Shown: piece after piece, positions 1 to 10,232 of the stretch | Layout: the number at the start of each line of letters is the position of its first letter | Position numbering within the stretch: the first letter of the stretch is position 1 | Assembly (NCBI GenBank): GCA_025210655.1 | Contig: JAOARG010000031.1 | Span: forward strand, 1-64,000 | Direction: 5' to 3' | Origin: Bacillota bacterium | GTDB taxonomy: Bacteria > Bacillota > Clostridia > Peptostreptococcales > Acidaminobacteraceae | DNA length: 64,000 bases | Position numbers and translations under genes: made by a program | The notes under the pieces: generated by a model | The model's database searches: none | Told to the model about the DNA's origin: nothing | What the model saw: only the letters and a program-made list of their open reading frames with translations

Positions 1-21
1 ATAGCAGTTTTGAAAGTATAA

Positions 22-137
22 TCCAGTGACTATAGCAAGAGGGCTACACCTGTTCCCATACCGAACACAGAAGTTAAGCCTCTTAGCGCCGATGGTACTT
101 GGCGGGCAGCTGCCTGGGAGAGTAGGTCGTTGCTGGT
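22..137 (+). rRNA. rrf: 5S ribosomal RNA
   Basis: This is a near-consensus clostridial 5S rRNA. The terminal helix is visible as CCAGTGAC at 23-30 pairing with GTTGCTGG at 129-136. The conserved loop stretch CCGAACACAGAAGTTAAG lies in the middle. It is the last gene of an rRNA operon whose 16S/23S part lies outside the window, and a Rho-independent terminator follows at once. The exact ends are uncertain by one or two bases. Confidence 0.96.
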
Positions 138-148
138 TATACAAAATA

Positions 149-183
149 GGAGTCAAAAGTATAAGCTTTTGGCTCTTATTTTT
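149..183 (+). terminator. rRNA operon terminator
   Basis: GAGTCAAAAG (150-159) and CTTTTGGCTC (166-175) form a 10-bp stem with one G-U pair and a 6-nt loop, followed by a T-rich tract. It lies 12 bases after the 5S gene. Confidence 0.85.
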
Positions 184-310
184 ATTTTTTGTAATTTGTA
201 ATAAGTTCATTTAAATATTAGTATATTAAGTGATATAATTAGAAGCAAATCAATATGATAAAGGAGGATGTTCAATTCTAGTTTGCTTATGAGTTGAGCA
301 AAAGTATATT

Positions 311-829
311 ATGACTGATAATAGAAGAAATAAAATAATAGACATTCTTTCTAATTCTCAAAAGCCTGTTAAGGGACAGGAATTGTCTGAAAAATTTGAT
401 GTTAGCAGACAAGTTATAGTTCAAGATATTGCGGTAATAAGGGCTAGTGGAATCAGTGTGATGGCTACCTCTAATGGATACATAATTAAATCAGATCAAA
501 AGTTAAATAAAAATTATAGGTCTATATCTGTTTCCCATACTGGTGTTGAGGAAATGTATACTGAGCTTGAAACAATTATTGATTTTGGTGGTAAAATAAT
601 TGATATTACTGTAGAGCATCCTGTATATGGTGAGATAAATTGTCCCTTATATATTACCAGTAGATATGAACTTGATCAGTTTATAGAAAAAGTTAAGCTA
701 CATAATGCAGCACCACTGTCTACTTTGACGGATGGACTTCATATTCATACTATTGAAGTTCCAAGTGAAGAAATTTTTACAATAATTAAATCTAGTCTTA
801 AGAGCAAGGGTATATTATATGAAGAATAG
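311..829 (+). CDS. niaR: NiaR-type niacin-responsive transcriptional repressor (HTH + 3H domain)
   Basis: The 172-aa protein has an N-terminal winged helix-turn-helix (about residues 1-60; RNKIIDIL...SEKFDVSRQVIVQDI). A C-terminal 3H domain carries the conserved histidines (SVSHTG near 77, VEHPVYGE near 101, LHIHTIEV near 140). This is the architecture of NiaR/YrxA, which represses niacin uptake and NAD synthesis genes when niacin is abundant. The start is not well marked: the only strong Shine-Dalgarno (AAAGGAGG near 260) is about 45 bases upstream, and a stop at 290 blocks longer in-frame forms. The EIIC-like membrane protein downstream could be a regulated transporter, by analogy. Confidence 0.85.
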   Translation: MTDNRRNKIIDILSNSQKPVKGQELSEKFDVSRQVIVQDIAVIRASGISVMATSNGYIIKSDQKLNKNYRSISVSHTGVEEMYTELETIIDFGGKIIDITVEHPVYGEINCPLYITSRYELDQFIEKVKLHNAAPLSTLTDGLHIHTIEVPSEEIFTIIKSSLKSKGILYEE

Positions 830-853
830 TCAATATGACTATTCTTTTTTTTA
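823..853 (+). terminator. terminator of niaR
   Basis: GAATAGTCA and TGACTATTC form a perfect 9-bp stem around an ATA loop, followed by a run of T. The stem overlaps the niaR stop codon. Confidence 0.85.
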
Positions 854-921
854 TTGATTTCTTAATTTACATAATATAAAATAGTGACAAGACAGATGAA
901 TATACAGAAAAGGAGAAAGAT

Positions 922-1941
922 ATGAAAATCAGTTTAAGAAACTATTTTGTAAAGGTACTTAATGGAATGGCCCTGGGCTTGTTTTCTTCCCTAATAATTG
1001 GCCTTATTTTGAAACAGCTTGGGGAGTTTTCAGGTATTTCACAGATTGTTTATTTGGGGAAGTGTGCTCAATATATTATGGGACCAGCAATAGGTGCAGG
1101 AGTTGCTCATAGTTTGGGAGCTAGTCCACTTGGAATAATATCTTCTATGATTGCTGGCGCTGTTGGAGCAGGAACTATAAAAATTACTGATACAGCAAGT
1201 ATAGTAACAATTGGTGAGCCTGTTGGAGCATTCATTGCAGCTTTAATAGGAGCTGAAATTTCAAAGTTAGTGGCTGGCAAGACTAAGTTTGATATTATTC
1301 TTTTACCTGGGGTTACAATCTTAATAGGTGGATTTGTAGGACTTACTTTAGGACCTTTTATAAGTTCTGTAATGAAAGATATAGGAACTATGATTAATTT
1401 AGCCACTAATCTACAGCCTGTACCTATGGGGATTGTTCTGGCAGTTTCAATGGGGATTCTATTGACCCTTCCTATATCAAGTGCTGCAATTGCCATATCT
1501 TTAGGTTTATCAGGAATTGCCGCTGGGGCTTCTTTGGTAGGTTGCTGTTGTCAAATGATAGGTTTCTCGGTCATTAGTTATAAGGATAATGGGATTGGTG
1601 AATCTATTGCTCAAGGCTTTGGTACGTCGATGCTACAGATTCCTAATATCATTAAGAATCCTAGGATATGGATTCCACCTATTGTTGCTAGTGCTATACT
1701 GGGACCTATAGCTACAAGTGTATTAGTAATGGAATCAAATAGTGTTGGTGCTGGTATGGGCACTAGTGGATTTGTAGGTCAGTTTGGTACGGTAGAGGCA
1801 ATGTCTAGTGAAAGTTTTGATTTATTGATATCTAAAATAGGATTAATGCATTTTATTCTTCCAGGGATAATTTCCTATGGTATATATAGATATTTATTTT
1901 CTATAGGATGGATAAGAAAAGGGGATATGAAGCTTGAATAA
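922..1941 (+). CDS. EIIC-like integral membrane protein (PTS_EIIC_2 family)
   Basis: This 339-aa, very hydrophobic protein has many predicted membrane spans and glycine/alanine-rich segments (GPAIGAGVAHSLGASPLGII, AGAVGAGTIK). Its sequence resembles the stand-alone PTS sugar transporter subunit IIC family PF13303. No EIIA or EIIB partner is nearby, so phosphotransfer-coupled uptake cannot be assumed. Its position behind niaR suggests a vitamin or precursor transporter, which is inference only. The ribosome site AAAGGAG lies just upstream of the ATG, and a terminator follows. Confidence 0.7.
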   Translation: MKISLRNYFVKVLNGMALGLFSSLIIGLILKQLGEFSGISQIVYLGKCAQYIMGPAIGAGVAHSLGASPLGIISSMIAGAVGAGTIKITDTASIVTIGEPVGAFIAALIGAEISKLVAGKTKFDIILLPGVTILIGGFVGLTLGPFISSVMKDIGTMINLATNLQPVPMGIVLAVSMGILLTLPISSAAIAISLGLSGIAAGASLVGCCCQMIGFSVISYKDNGIGESIAQGFGTSMLQIPNIIKNPRIWIPPIVASAILGPIATSVLVMESNSVGAGMGTSGFVGQFGTVEAMSSESFDLLISKIGLMHFILPGIISYGIYRYLFSIGWIRKGDMKLE

Positions 1942-1962
1942 GGCTCATATCCCTTTATATTT
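1917..1962 (+). terminator. terminator after EIIC-like gene
   Basis: AAAGGGGATATGA and TCATATCCCTTT pair with a single bulged G across the stop codon and are followed by a T-rich stretch. Confidence 0.6.
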
Positions 1963-1973
1963 TTATGATTAAA

Positions 1974-2702
1974 TTATTTTATTTCAAATGTACATGTAAC
2001 AACAGAATTAATTACTTTATAAATACTTGAAGTATCATTAATTCCATAGTCAGATATTTCGGTTGAATACTGTGGTGTGATTTGGAATATTCCTACTTTT
2101 GCTGATTTAAGGTTACCTAATTTATTACCAGTAGCTTCTAACATCTTTTCTGCACGTTCTTTAGCATCCTTTGTGGCTTTGTTGATGGCATCTGCCTTAA
2201 GATCTGCTAAGCCTGTATAGTAGTATGTAGGATTATATGATTGAATCATAACACCATCAGATATTAAGTTGGTACTTTCCTTATATATCTTGTCTATGAG
2301 TTCAACGTTATTTGACTGGATTTTTATGTTTTTATAAAGTTTATATCTATCAATGATATTTGTATATGTACCATTTTCAAGAATTACATTATATGTTGTT
2401 GTTCCAATAGGCGAAAATGCAATCTGCTCTTTTTTTATACCTAATGTTTCTAAAAAGTCGATTGTCATTTTTTCTTGGTTTTCTAGTTCTAAAAATGCAA
2501 GTCGTCTGTCTTTATTTTCTGCATATATTTGACCTTCCCAAATACCGATGTCTGATTTGATTTCAAAGCTTGAAGATCCTTTTACAACTAGTGTATTATC
2601 AGTCTTAATGCTCTTTATGCCGTCCATAGCTATAAATGTAGATAGTATAAGAGAAAGACCTATTATTATTGCTGTAATTGGATTAATCAGTTTATCTTTC
2701 AT
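1974..2702 (-). CDS. SIMPL domain (DUF541) exported protein
   Basis: The 242-aa protein begins with a hydrophobic segment (about residues 8-26), a signal anchor or uncleaved signal peptide. A SIMPL/DUF541 domain follows, starting at VVKGSSSFEIKSDIGIWEG and ending with VTCTFEIK. Members are periplasmic or cell-surface proteins of poorly known function; some bacterial relatives are linked to oxidative-stress protection. A strong AAAAGGAGGTG site precedes the ATG. It stands alone on this strand. The family call is good; no specific role can be assigned. Confidence 0.8.
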   Translation of the reverse strand: MKDKLINPITAIIIGLSLILSTFIAMDGIKSIKTDNTLVVKGSSSFEIKSDIGIWEGQIYAENKDRRLAFLELENQEKMTIDFLETLGIKKEQIAFSPIGTTTYNVILENGTYTNIIDRYKLYKNIKIQSNNVELIDKIYKESTNLISDGVMIQSYNPTYYYTGLADLKADAINKATKDAKERAEKMLEATGNKLGNLKSAKVGIFQITPQYSTEISDYGINDTSSIYKVINSVVTCTFEIK

Positions 2703-2831
2703 ATTTTTTCACCTCCTTTTCAGTAGTATGCAATTATCATATTGCTTGCTATAATAATTGTAGCAAGCTAAGCTGATAAAATGGTTACAAAATAGTGAAA
2801 TAAGGGTTACTAAATAATGAAAATATTAATA

Positions 2832-2996
2832 TTATTTTGATTCGAATGCTTTGCATTTACTTCCAGAGGATCTAAAAACGTAAATAGATGGAAATACCTT
2901 TGTTTTAAAGTTGAAATATCTGCACCCGTGGGGGGATTTTTTATCCCATGTCACAAAATAGTACTTACATTTTATACAATTTACCCTATTGCTCAT
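2832..2996 (-). CDS. small cysteine-rich protein resembling the C-terminal extension of some uracil-DNA glycosylases
   Basis: The 54-aa protein has four cysteines in a Cx2C...GC...C pattern (NCIKCKYYFVTWD, PHGCRYF, SSGSKCKAF), suggesting a small zinc-binding fold. Free-standing proteins like this are common in Firmicutes and are often labelled uracil-DNA glycosylase, because the same module is appended to some of those enzymes. It has no glycosylase domain itself. I chose the ATG at 2996 because AGGTGGTGAG lies just upstream; a longer frame to 3065 adds an unconserved tail. Confidence 0.7.
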   Translation of the reverse strand: MSNRVNCIKCKYYFVTWDKKSPHGCRYFNFKTKVFPSIYVFRSSGSKCKAFESK

Positions 2997-3181
2997 TTGA
3001 CTCACCACCTGATATTTTGATCTTTCCTTTATTTTAATTATAATTAATTGAAATAATTTCTGCAAATTTGTTTAAGTTTATGAAATATTTTAGTATATTT
3101 TGTATATTTATCATGTGCCATTATATAAAAATATGTTATATTATAATAATGAGAATTAAATAGATTTGAACATGAGGTGGT

Positions 3182-3952
3182 ATGTTGAATAATTCAGATA
3201 GCCGTCCCATAGGAGTTTTTGATTCTGGTCTCGGTGGAATATCAGTAGTAAGGGAAATTGGAAGATTACTTCCTAATGAGAATATTATTTATATAGGTGA
3301 TAATCTCAATAATCCTTATGGTACGAAAAGTAAAGATGAAATATTAAGAATTACTCTAGATGTTGTTGATAGATTAATAAAAATGAATGTTAAGGCTGTA
3401 GTTATTGCATGTAATACTGCTACTTCTGCTGCTGTAAGGATTTTAAGAGAGAAATATAATGTACCTATTGTTGGTATGGAGCCAGCAATAAAACCGGCTG
3501 TAATGGAAAATAAGGGCGGTACAATAGGGGTTATGGCAACGATATCTACTTTGAAAGAGAAAAAGTTCCAAAATAATATGGATAAATTTAAAGATATATC
3601 AAATATTTATAAAATACCTACCCAGGAGCTTGTTGAATTAGTGGAAAATGATATTTTCAGTGGTGATGAGATAAATAGGGTTTTGGATAAGCATTTTTAT
3701 GAGTATAGGGATATTAAATTTGATGCAATTGTACTTGGTTGTACTCATTTTATTTTCTTAAAAGATTCTATTTCAGATTATTTTAAAGGAATTAAGATAT
3801 ATGACGGAAATGAGGGAACTGTTAATAGACTTAAAAATCTGTTAATGAGAGATGATATCCTTAATTATAGTAATCAAATGGGGAAACTTGAAATAATATT
3901 TACTAGGGAAAATGACAAGTTTAAAAGAAGGGCCATTGACCTTATGAAATAG
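3182..3952 (+). CDS. murI: glutamate racemase
   Basis: This enzyme interconverts L- and D-glutamate and supplies D-Glu for peptidoglycan. The 256-aa protein shows the family's N-terminal signature (IGVFDSGLGG) and both catalytic cysteines, Cys77 in IACNTATSA and Cys187 in LGCTHF. Length is normal. A GAGGTGG ribosome site precedes the ATG. The gene is followed after 32 bases by a 47-aa reading frame and then by a sigma-region-4-like protein, possibly one transcript. Confidence 0.95.
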   Translation: MLNNSDSRPIGVFDSGLGGISVVREIGRLLPNENIIYIGDNLNNPYGTKSKDEILRITLDVVDRLIKMNVKAVVIACNTATSAAVRILREKYNVPIVGMEPAIKPAVMENKGGTIGVMATISTLKEKKFQNNMDKFKDISNIYKIPTQELVELVENDIFSGDEINRVLDKHFYEYRDIKFDAIVLGCTHFIFLKDSISDYFKGIKIYDGNEGTVNRLKNLLMRDDILNYSNQMGKLEIIFTRENDKFKRRAIDLMK

Positions 3953-3984
3953 ATAAAGGGTTTGCAGTAAGAAAAGAGGTAATT

Positions 3985-4128
3985 ATGAAAAACAAGATAC
4001 TGAACATATTAAGAAGTATATTTAATATAAAGAATATATTTAGCAAGAAAAGTAAAAAGACAGATGAACCTAATTTGTCATCTTATCTTATATCTGATCA
4101 TATCAGACAGACTACTAAAGGTAGATAA
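3985..4128 (+). CDS. small basic protein, 47 aa, function unknown
   Basis: This short frame starts at an ATG with the good ribosome site AAAGAGG. It encodes a lysine/isoleucine-rich N-terminal half (MKNKILNILRSIFNIKNIF), possibly an amphipathic helix, and a polar C-terminus. It fits tightly between murI and the next gene, in the same direction. The clear ribosome site supports translation. No family is recognised. Confidence 0.45.
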   Translation: MKNKILNILRSIFNIKNIFSKKSKKTDEPNLSSYLISDHIRQTTKGR

Positions 4129-4151
4129 TTTAGTATAGGGAGGTGATTCCT

Positions 4152-4427
4152 TTGAAAGACAATTATTCCCTTGAAGAATATGCACTTTTCAATAATGAAG
4201 AAACTATAGAAATGCTAAATAATAGAATAATGAAACTTATTCAAGAAGAGAGCGATGAGAACTTTAGAAAAGTAGCATCTTTGAGATATGGTCTTGAAGA
4301 TAGAAAACCACTTACTGTTAAGGAACTTTCAAAGGAAATGAAGATGCCTGTGAAAAGTGTTCATGAATATGTAGTAAAGGTGGAAAAAAAAGTTTTTAAT
4401 ATGCTTAAAAAAGATATTTTAGATTGA
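4152..4427 (+). CDS. sigma-70 region 4-like helix-turn-helix protein
   Basis: The 91-aa protein has a central segment (RKVASLRYGLEDRKPLTVKE followed by LSKEMKMPVKSVHEYV) matching the helix-turn-helix of sigma factor region 4. Region 2, which would contact the core polymerase and the -10 element, is absent, so it is not a complete sigma factor. I chose the TTG at 4152 because GGGAGGTG lies 6 bases upstream; the alternative GTG at 4143 is inside that ribosome site. Function unknown; a small DNA-binding regulator is likely. Confidence 0.6.
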   Translation: MKDNYSLEEYALFNNEETIEMLNNRIMKLIQEESDENFRKVASLRYGLEDRKPLTVKELSKEMKMPVKSVHEYVVKVEKKVFNMLKKDILD

Positions 4428-4471
4428 TGTTTATTTTTAATTATGTTAAAATTTAAAAAAATAGTTTTTAC

Positions 4472-4680
4472 TTTGATGGGAAATAGTAACTATAGAGTTT
4501 TTTTAGAGAGTCAATGTTTGGTGAAAATTGATATTATTTCTGTTGTGAATCCATCCCGGAGTATTTCAAGTAATGTTGAAGGTTTTACATACCTTATAAT
4601 GTATTAGAGTGAATCTTAGGATTAACTAGGGTGGCAACGCGGATTATATCCGTCCCTTTTTTGAGGGACGGTTTTTTTGT
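4472..4680 (+). promoter_or_regulatory. T-box riboswitch for serS (Ser specifier TCC)
   Basis: The leader holds the T-box sequence AGGGTGGCAACGCGG (4628-4642) and a terminator hairpin, CCGTCCCT pairing with AGGGACGG, followed by seven T (4649-4679). In Stem I the text TGAA-TCC-A (specifier at 4550-4552) aligns with the matching positions of the metG and trpS leaders in this window, giving a serine codon. Uncharged tRNA-Ser should stabilise the antiterminator and switch on serS. The start of Stem I is approximate. Confidence 0.92.
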
Positions 4681-4744
4681 TGCAAAAATTAAGTGTAAAT
4701 CAGGGCGTAAGGTTTAAATATTGCCTTGTATGTGTAAATAATGA

Positions 4745-6045
<1,301 letters not shown>

Positions 6046-6046
<1 letters not shown>

Positions 6047-6151
6047 TAGTTAGTGAGTTAGTGGATAGTAGATAGAAATTAAAGCCCTCATTTGCAAAAT
6101 GCAAAAGAGGGCTTTTCCTATTTCTATCAACTAACCACTAGCTACTATTTA
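6046..6151. repeat. TAG-arm terminator element, copy 1
   Basis: Between the convergent serS and aminotransferase genes lies a left arm of TAGTTAGTGAGTTAG-type words, a strong central hairpin and a right arm of complementary words (AACTAACCACTAGCTACTA). The hairpin (6081-6116, AAAGCCCTC pairing with GAGGGCTTT) has T/A runs on both sides and should terminate both genes. Five similar elements occur later in the window. Confidence 0.75.
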
Positions 6152-6152
6152 A

Positions 6153-7331
6153 TTATAAAGATTCAATCATACTCTTAAGTCTATTAAGTCCTTCTTTTAA
6201 AGATTCAATATCAGTTGCATATGATATTCTTATGAAGTCGTCATTTCCAAATGCTATACCAGGTACCGCGGCACATTTGAATTTTTCTAGAAGCATATCA
6301 CAGAAGGCTATTGAATAGCTGTCTTCATATTGTAATTTTTCTTTGTAAGAGCTTATGTCCATAAATAGATAGAATGCTCCTTCTGGCTTAATATAATCAA
6401 GTCCAGAAATTTGATCTAATATCTTTACAGCTTCATTTTTTCTGTACTCATATTGATGTACCATAGTTTTCATTTCATGGTGACATTCTGTAAGTGCAGC
6501 TACAGATGCATATTGTGAAATAGTTGAAGGGTGTGATACTAAGTGTCCTTGAAGACTAGCAATTGCCTTAGCTATTTCCTTGTTTGATGCTGTATATCCT
6601 ATTCTCCATCCAGTCATTGCAGCTGATTTTGAAAGACCATTTATAGTAATTGTAATTTCTTTTGCTTTTTCAGATAATGAAGCTATGCTAACAAATTCAT
6701 CTACATATCTAATTTTTTCATAAATCTCATCTGCTAGGATATAGATATTGTTTTCTATACAAACATTTACTATTTCAATTAGCTCATCTTTACTGTAAAG
6801 AGAACCTGTTGGATTTGATGGATTTGTTATGAAAAGAAGTTTAGTTTTTTCTGTGATTGAAGCTTTTAATTCTTCTGCTGTTAATTTAAATCCATTTTCT
6901 TTTTTTGTGTTAACAACTACTGGAGTTCCTCCAGTTAGTTTAACCATCTCGGGATAACTAACCCAGTATGGTGCTGGTATTATAACTTCATCTCCGTGAT
7001 CCGTAAGTGCTATTAAAGTGTTTGTAATAGCGTGCTTAGCCCCTGATGATACGACTATTTGATCTATATCGTATGAAAGCTGGTTTTCAACTTCAAGTTT
7101 GTTTTTAATTGCATTTCTTAGATCTTTAAGTCCACTAGCTGCATCGTATTTCGTTTTATTCTTATTTATAGCAATTACTGCTGCTATTCTTGCGTTTACA
7201 GGTGTAGGAAAATCAGGCTCACCTATACTTAGGTTGATTATATCCTCACCTTGTGCTTTTAGTTCATTTACTTTTGTACTTATCCCGATAGTAAATGAAG
7301 GTGTTATTTTTGATATTTTACTTGATAACAT
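6153..7331 (-). CDS. pyridoxal-phosphate aminotransferase, aspartate/aromatic class I
   Basis: The 392-aa fold-type I aminotransferase carries the class I hallmarks: INLSIGEPDFPTP near residue 35, SNPTG near 168, LADEIYEKI near 200, the PLP-lysine segment NGLSKSAAMTGWRIGY near 230, and a C-terminal arginine in IRISY. It groups by eye with AspB/PatA-like enzymes, which transfer amino groups between aspartate or aromatic amino acids and 2-oxoglutarate. Exact substrate preference cannot be read from sequence. Monocistronic and convergent with serS. Confidence 0.88.
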   Translation of the reverse strand: MLSSKISKITPSFTIGISTKVNELKAQGEDIINLSIGEPDFPTPVNARIAAVIAINKNKTKYDAASGLKDLRNAIKNKLEVENQLSYDIDQIVVSSGAKHAITNTLIALTDHGDEVIIPAPYWVSYPEMVKLTGGTPVVVNTKKENGFKLTAEELKASITEKTKLLFITNPSNPTGSLYSKDELIEIVNVCIENNIYILADEIYEKIRYVDEFVSIASLSEKAKEITITINGLSKSAAMTGWRIGYTASNKEIAKAIASLQGHLVSHPSTISQYASVAALTECHHEMKTMVHQYEYRKNEAVKILDQISGLDYIKPEGAFYLFMDISSYKEKLQYEDSYSIAFCDMLLEKFKCAAVPGIAFGNDDFIRISYATDIESLKEGLNRLKSMIESL

Positions 7332-7497
7332 TTTAATATTCCCCTTTTTGTAATTCTTCTTGTGAAATCCTACACTAATTATACAAAAGTAATTATAAAA
7401 ATTAAAGGAAATTTATTATATAATGGTATAGTAAGTATTAATTTGTTTCTGTAATAGAAGATATTCAAAATATAATATGAAAGAATATGGTGAATAT

Positions 7498-7653
7498 ATG
7501 GGTTTGAGTAAAATGATAATTGGATATATCATACTTATTCCTGCAGTGTATATAGTTGCTTATGCCTTATATGATACTGGTAAGGAAGTAAGAAAAGAAA
7601 TGAAGGCTAGTAGAAAAAGTAGAGATACAAAGAAAAGAAGCACAAATAAATAG
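7498..7653 (+). CDS. small single-span membrane protein, 51 aa
   Basis: This small frame encodes one hydrophobic helix (MIIGYIILIPAVYIVAYALY, about residues 6-25) followed by a highly basic tail rich in K, R and S, so the tail should face the cytoplasm. A GGTG-like ribosome site precedes the ATG; a second in-frame ATG at 7477 lacks one. The stop is 17 bases before the next membrane protein, suggesting co-transcription. No family recognised. Confidence 0.45.
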   Translation: MGLSKMIIGYIILIPAVYIVAYALYDTGKEVRKEMKASRKSRDTKKRSTNK

Positions 7654-7670
7654 ACAAAAAAGGTGATAAT

Positions 7671-8150
7671 ATGTCAAAGTTGATTAAGCAAGATGTAGTT
7701 AATGAAAAAATCAGTTATTTAAAGATAATTATCAATATTATTGTTACAATATTATTGATGGAACTTAGTTTTGTATTTACTGTAAATCTTTCTCCGGCAC
7801 TTAGAAGTATATTTGCAGTATCTATACTTATTATGGGAACAGTTTATTGTTTCAAACTAATATATAGAAACCTCGCATATTATATTTACAGGATTATTGA
7901 TGATGAGCTAATACTTGAAAGGGCAATAGGTAGAGCGAATTATCTTGTTTATAATATTACTGAAGAGCAGATCATTGCTTTTGAAAAATATTCTAATCAG
8001 AAAAAAATTAATCATAGATTTTATAGGACTAAGAACAAGGAAAGTTTATACTTTTTGGAATTTAGTAATAAGGAAGAGAGTATAAGAATAGTTTTTGAGC
8101 CAAATGAAGATATAGTAAGTGTTGTTAATGAAATGATAGGAAATAAATAA
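7671..8150 (+). CDS. two-span membrane protein of unknown function
   Basis: The 159-aa protein has two adjacent hydrophobic helices (about residues 18-37 and 44-63). A soluble C-terminal part of alternating strands (DDELILERAIGRANYLVYNI onward) suggests a PH-like fold, as in some bacterial membrane-associated proteins. It precedes the PLP decarboxylase with a one-base stop/start overlap (TAATG), so translation is probably coupled. No known family is recognised with confidence. Confidence 0.6.
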   Translation: MSKLIKQDVVNEKISYLKIIINIIVTILLMELSFVFTVNLSPALRSIFAVSILIMGTVYCFKLIYRNLAYYIYRIIDDELILERAIGRANYLVYNITEEQIIAFEKYSNQKKINHRFYRTKNKESLYFLEFSNKEESIRIVFEPNEDIVSVVNEMIGNK

Positions 8151-9541
8151 TGGAGAAATATTTAAAGAAAATAGAAAATCACATTTCTTTTCATATGCCA
8201 GGTCATAAGGGAAGAGAAGTTTTTGATTCTAATATGCAAGATATTACAAAGTGGGATATTACTGAAATTCCTGGTGCAGACAATCTACAAGATCCAGAGG
8301 GAATAATTAAAGCAATTGAAGACAGATATGGTGCTTATTACGAATCTACAAGGTCATTTATTATGGTTAACGGTTCAACTGGAGGAATTTTATCAATGAT
8401 AATGGCTGCCACAAAGCCTGGTGATACTGTTATTGTTGATTCCAATTGCCATAAGTCGGTTATTAATGGATTGATGCTTGGAAGACTTAATCCTATCTTT
8501 GTAAATGCGGATACTGATACAAATGGGATTCCAATGTCGGTAAATGTGGACAAGATAATTGATATAATAAGTAGTAGGGATGATATAAAGGCGGTAATCA
8601 TAACAAGTCCTAATTATTTTGGATATGTTTCAAACATAAGTAAGTTAAAAAAGGCTATTTTAAATAGGGATATTGTAGTAATGGTTGATGAGGCCCACGG
8701 TAGTCATTTAAGGTTAAGCTGTAAATTGCCTGATGATAGTATTGAAATGGGAGCAGATATTGTTGTACATAGTATTCATAAAACATTATTGGGACTTACG
8801 CAAACTGCGGCATTACATGTAAATTCTTATAAAATTGATATTGAGAAAATCAAGCATTTTCTATATTGTTTCCAAACGTCTTCACCATCTTATATACTTA
8901 TGGCTTCTTTAGAAAAGTCAATAGATATAGTTGAAAAAAAGGGTGAAGATTTAATGGAAAAACTTCTATTTAATATAGATGAATTTTTTAATGACTGTAA
9001 TGAGTATTTGAGTATAGTTAAAGTGTTGGATTATAGAAATTTGAAAAATTATGATAATACTAAATTAATTCTTGATATTGCTAATTTAGACATTTCTACT
9101 TCACAATTTCTTGATATACTTGCTAAGGATTATAGTATAGAAGTTGAAATGACAATGGGTGAGTATATCCTTCTAATGACATCTATAAATAGTGAAAAGA
9201 AAGATTTTGATGAACTTTTAAGGGCTCTTATGGATATTGAAAAGATATATGGAGTAAAAAATCATAAAAAAGAGAATTTGATTGATTATGCTTTTAAATT
9301 AAATCAAAAGGTTAATCCATGGACTGCGTTTTATATGGAGAAAGAAGATATAAAGTTAAAGGATTCAGTTGGTAGGATTTCTGGAAGTTCTATTGTTCCA
9401 TATCCCCCAGGTATTCCTGTAATAAGTGTAGGACAAGAGATTACTAAAGACGTTGTGTCTTTTATTATTAAGAATAGAAACTCTTTTAATCAGATTATTG
9501 GGCTAAAAGATGAAGAGATTAAAGTATTGAAAGGATGTTAA
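8150..9541 (+). CDS. Orn/Lys/Arg decarboxylase-family PLP protein (YaaO-like)
   Basis: The 463-aa protein has the group III decarboxylase signature: HMPGHKGRE at the N-terminus, VNGSTGGILSMI, VDSNCHKSV, MVDEAHGSHL and the PLP-lysine in HSIHKTLLGLTQ, plus a C-terminal domain containing PYPPGIP. Enzymes of this family make polyamines or cadaverine; lysine, ornithine and arginine preference cannot be separated here. It lacks the N-terminal wing of the large enterobacterial enzymes and corresponds to B. subtilis YaaO, which likewise lies before tmk. Confidence 0.85.
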   Translation: MEKYLKKIENHISFHMPGHKGREVFDSNMQDITKWDITEIPGADNLQDPEGIIKAIEDRYGAYYESTRSFIMVNGSTGGILSMIMAATKPGDTVIVDSNCHKSVINGLMLGRLNPIFVNADTDTNGIPMSVNVDKIIDIISSRDDIKAVIITSPNYFGYVSNISKLKKAILNRDIVVMVDEAHGSHLRLSCKLPDDSIEMGADIVVHSIHKTLLGLTQTAALHVNSYKIDIEKIKHFLYCFQTSSPSYILMASLEKSIDIVEKKGEDLMEKLLFNIDEFFNDCNEYLSIVKVLDYRNLKNYDNTKLILDIANLDISTSQFLDILAKDYSIEVEMTMGEYILLMTSINSEKKDFDELLRALMDIEKIYGVKNHKKENLIDYAFKLNQKVNPWTAFYMEKEDIKLKDSVGRISGSSIVPYPPGIPVISVGQEITKDVVSFIIKNRNSFNQIIGLKDEEIKVLKGC

Positions 9542-9548
9542 TTAATAG

Positions 9549-10220
9549 ATGGGTAAATTGATTATTATTGAAGGTACTGATGGGAGTGGCAAGCAGACAC
9601 AGTCAGAGCTGTTATTTAAAAGATTAAAAGAGGAAGAGAGAAAAATAAAAAAGATTACATTTCCAGACTATGATTCTGATTCTTCTATGTTGGTAAAAAT
9701 GTACCTAAGGGGAGATTTTGGAGATAAACCTGGTGATGTAAATCCATATGTGTCATCAACATTTTATACTTGTGATAGATTCGCTAGTTTTAAGATGAAA
9801 TGGGGAAAGGATTATAATGATGGATCTATAATTTTGTCTGATAGATATACGACCTCAAATATGGTTCATCAAGCCAGTAAAATTGAAGATTCTGAAGAAA
9901 AGGATAAATATTTAAAATGGCTTATTGATTTTGAGTTTAATGTATATGGTCTGCCAGAGCCTGATATGGTTGTGTTTTTAAATATGAGTCCCGAAAAAAG
10001 CCAAGAGTTGATGAAAAATAGAAGTAATAAATTCTCTGGAGAGAAGGAGAAGGATATTCATGAGAAAGATCGTGAGTATTTAGAAAAATCTTATAATAAT
10101 GCTATGGATATAGCCAAGGAATATGGTTGGGTAATTATCGATTGTGTTGATGGAGAAAGAATAAAAACTATAGATGAGATTAATCAAGAGATATATGAAA
10201 AGGTTATAGAAATTCTTTAG
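9549..10220 (+). CDS. tmk: thymidylate kinase
   Basis: This kinase phosphorylates dTMP to dTDP. The 223-aa protein starts with the P-loop IIEGTDGSGKQTQSELL, followed by the DR-like motif LSDRYTTSNMVHQ and a lid region (KNRSNKFSGEKEKDIHEKD). It belongs to the slightly longer clostridial form with an FPDYDSDSS segment after the P-loop. Its location between the YaaO-like decarboxylase and the darA-holB block matches the conserved Firmicutes order. It starts 7 bases after the upstream stop. Confidence 0.9.
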   Translation: MGKLIIIEGTDGSGKQTQSELLFKRLKEEERKIKKITFPDYDSDSSMLVKMYLRGDFGDKPGDVNPYVSSTFYTCDRFASFKMKWGKDYNDGSIILSDRYTTSNMVHQASKIEDSEEKDKYLKWLIDFEFNVYGLPEPDMVVFLNMSPEKSQELMKNRSNKFSGEKEKDIHEKDREYLEKSYNNAMDIAKEYGWVIIDCVDGERIKTIDEINQEIYEKVIEIL

Positions 10221-10232
10221 GAGGATGTAAAA

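Noticed and set aside
26-214. 62-aa reading frame at the left edge
   Set aside because: It overlaps the 5S rRNA gene and its terminator; chance frame.
2997-3065. N-terminal extension of the small cysteine-rich protein
   Set aside because: The extension is AT-rich and unconserved in pattern; the ATG at 2996 has a good ribosome site and gives the usual family length.
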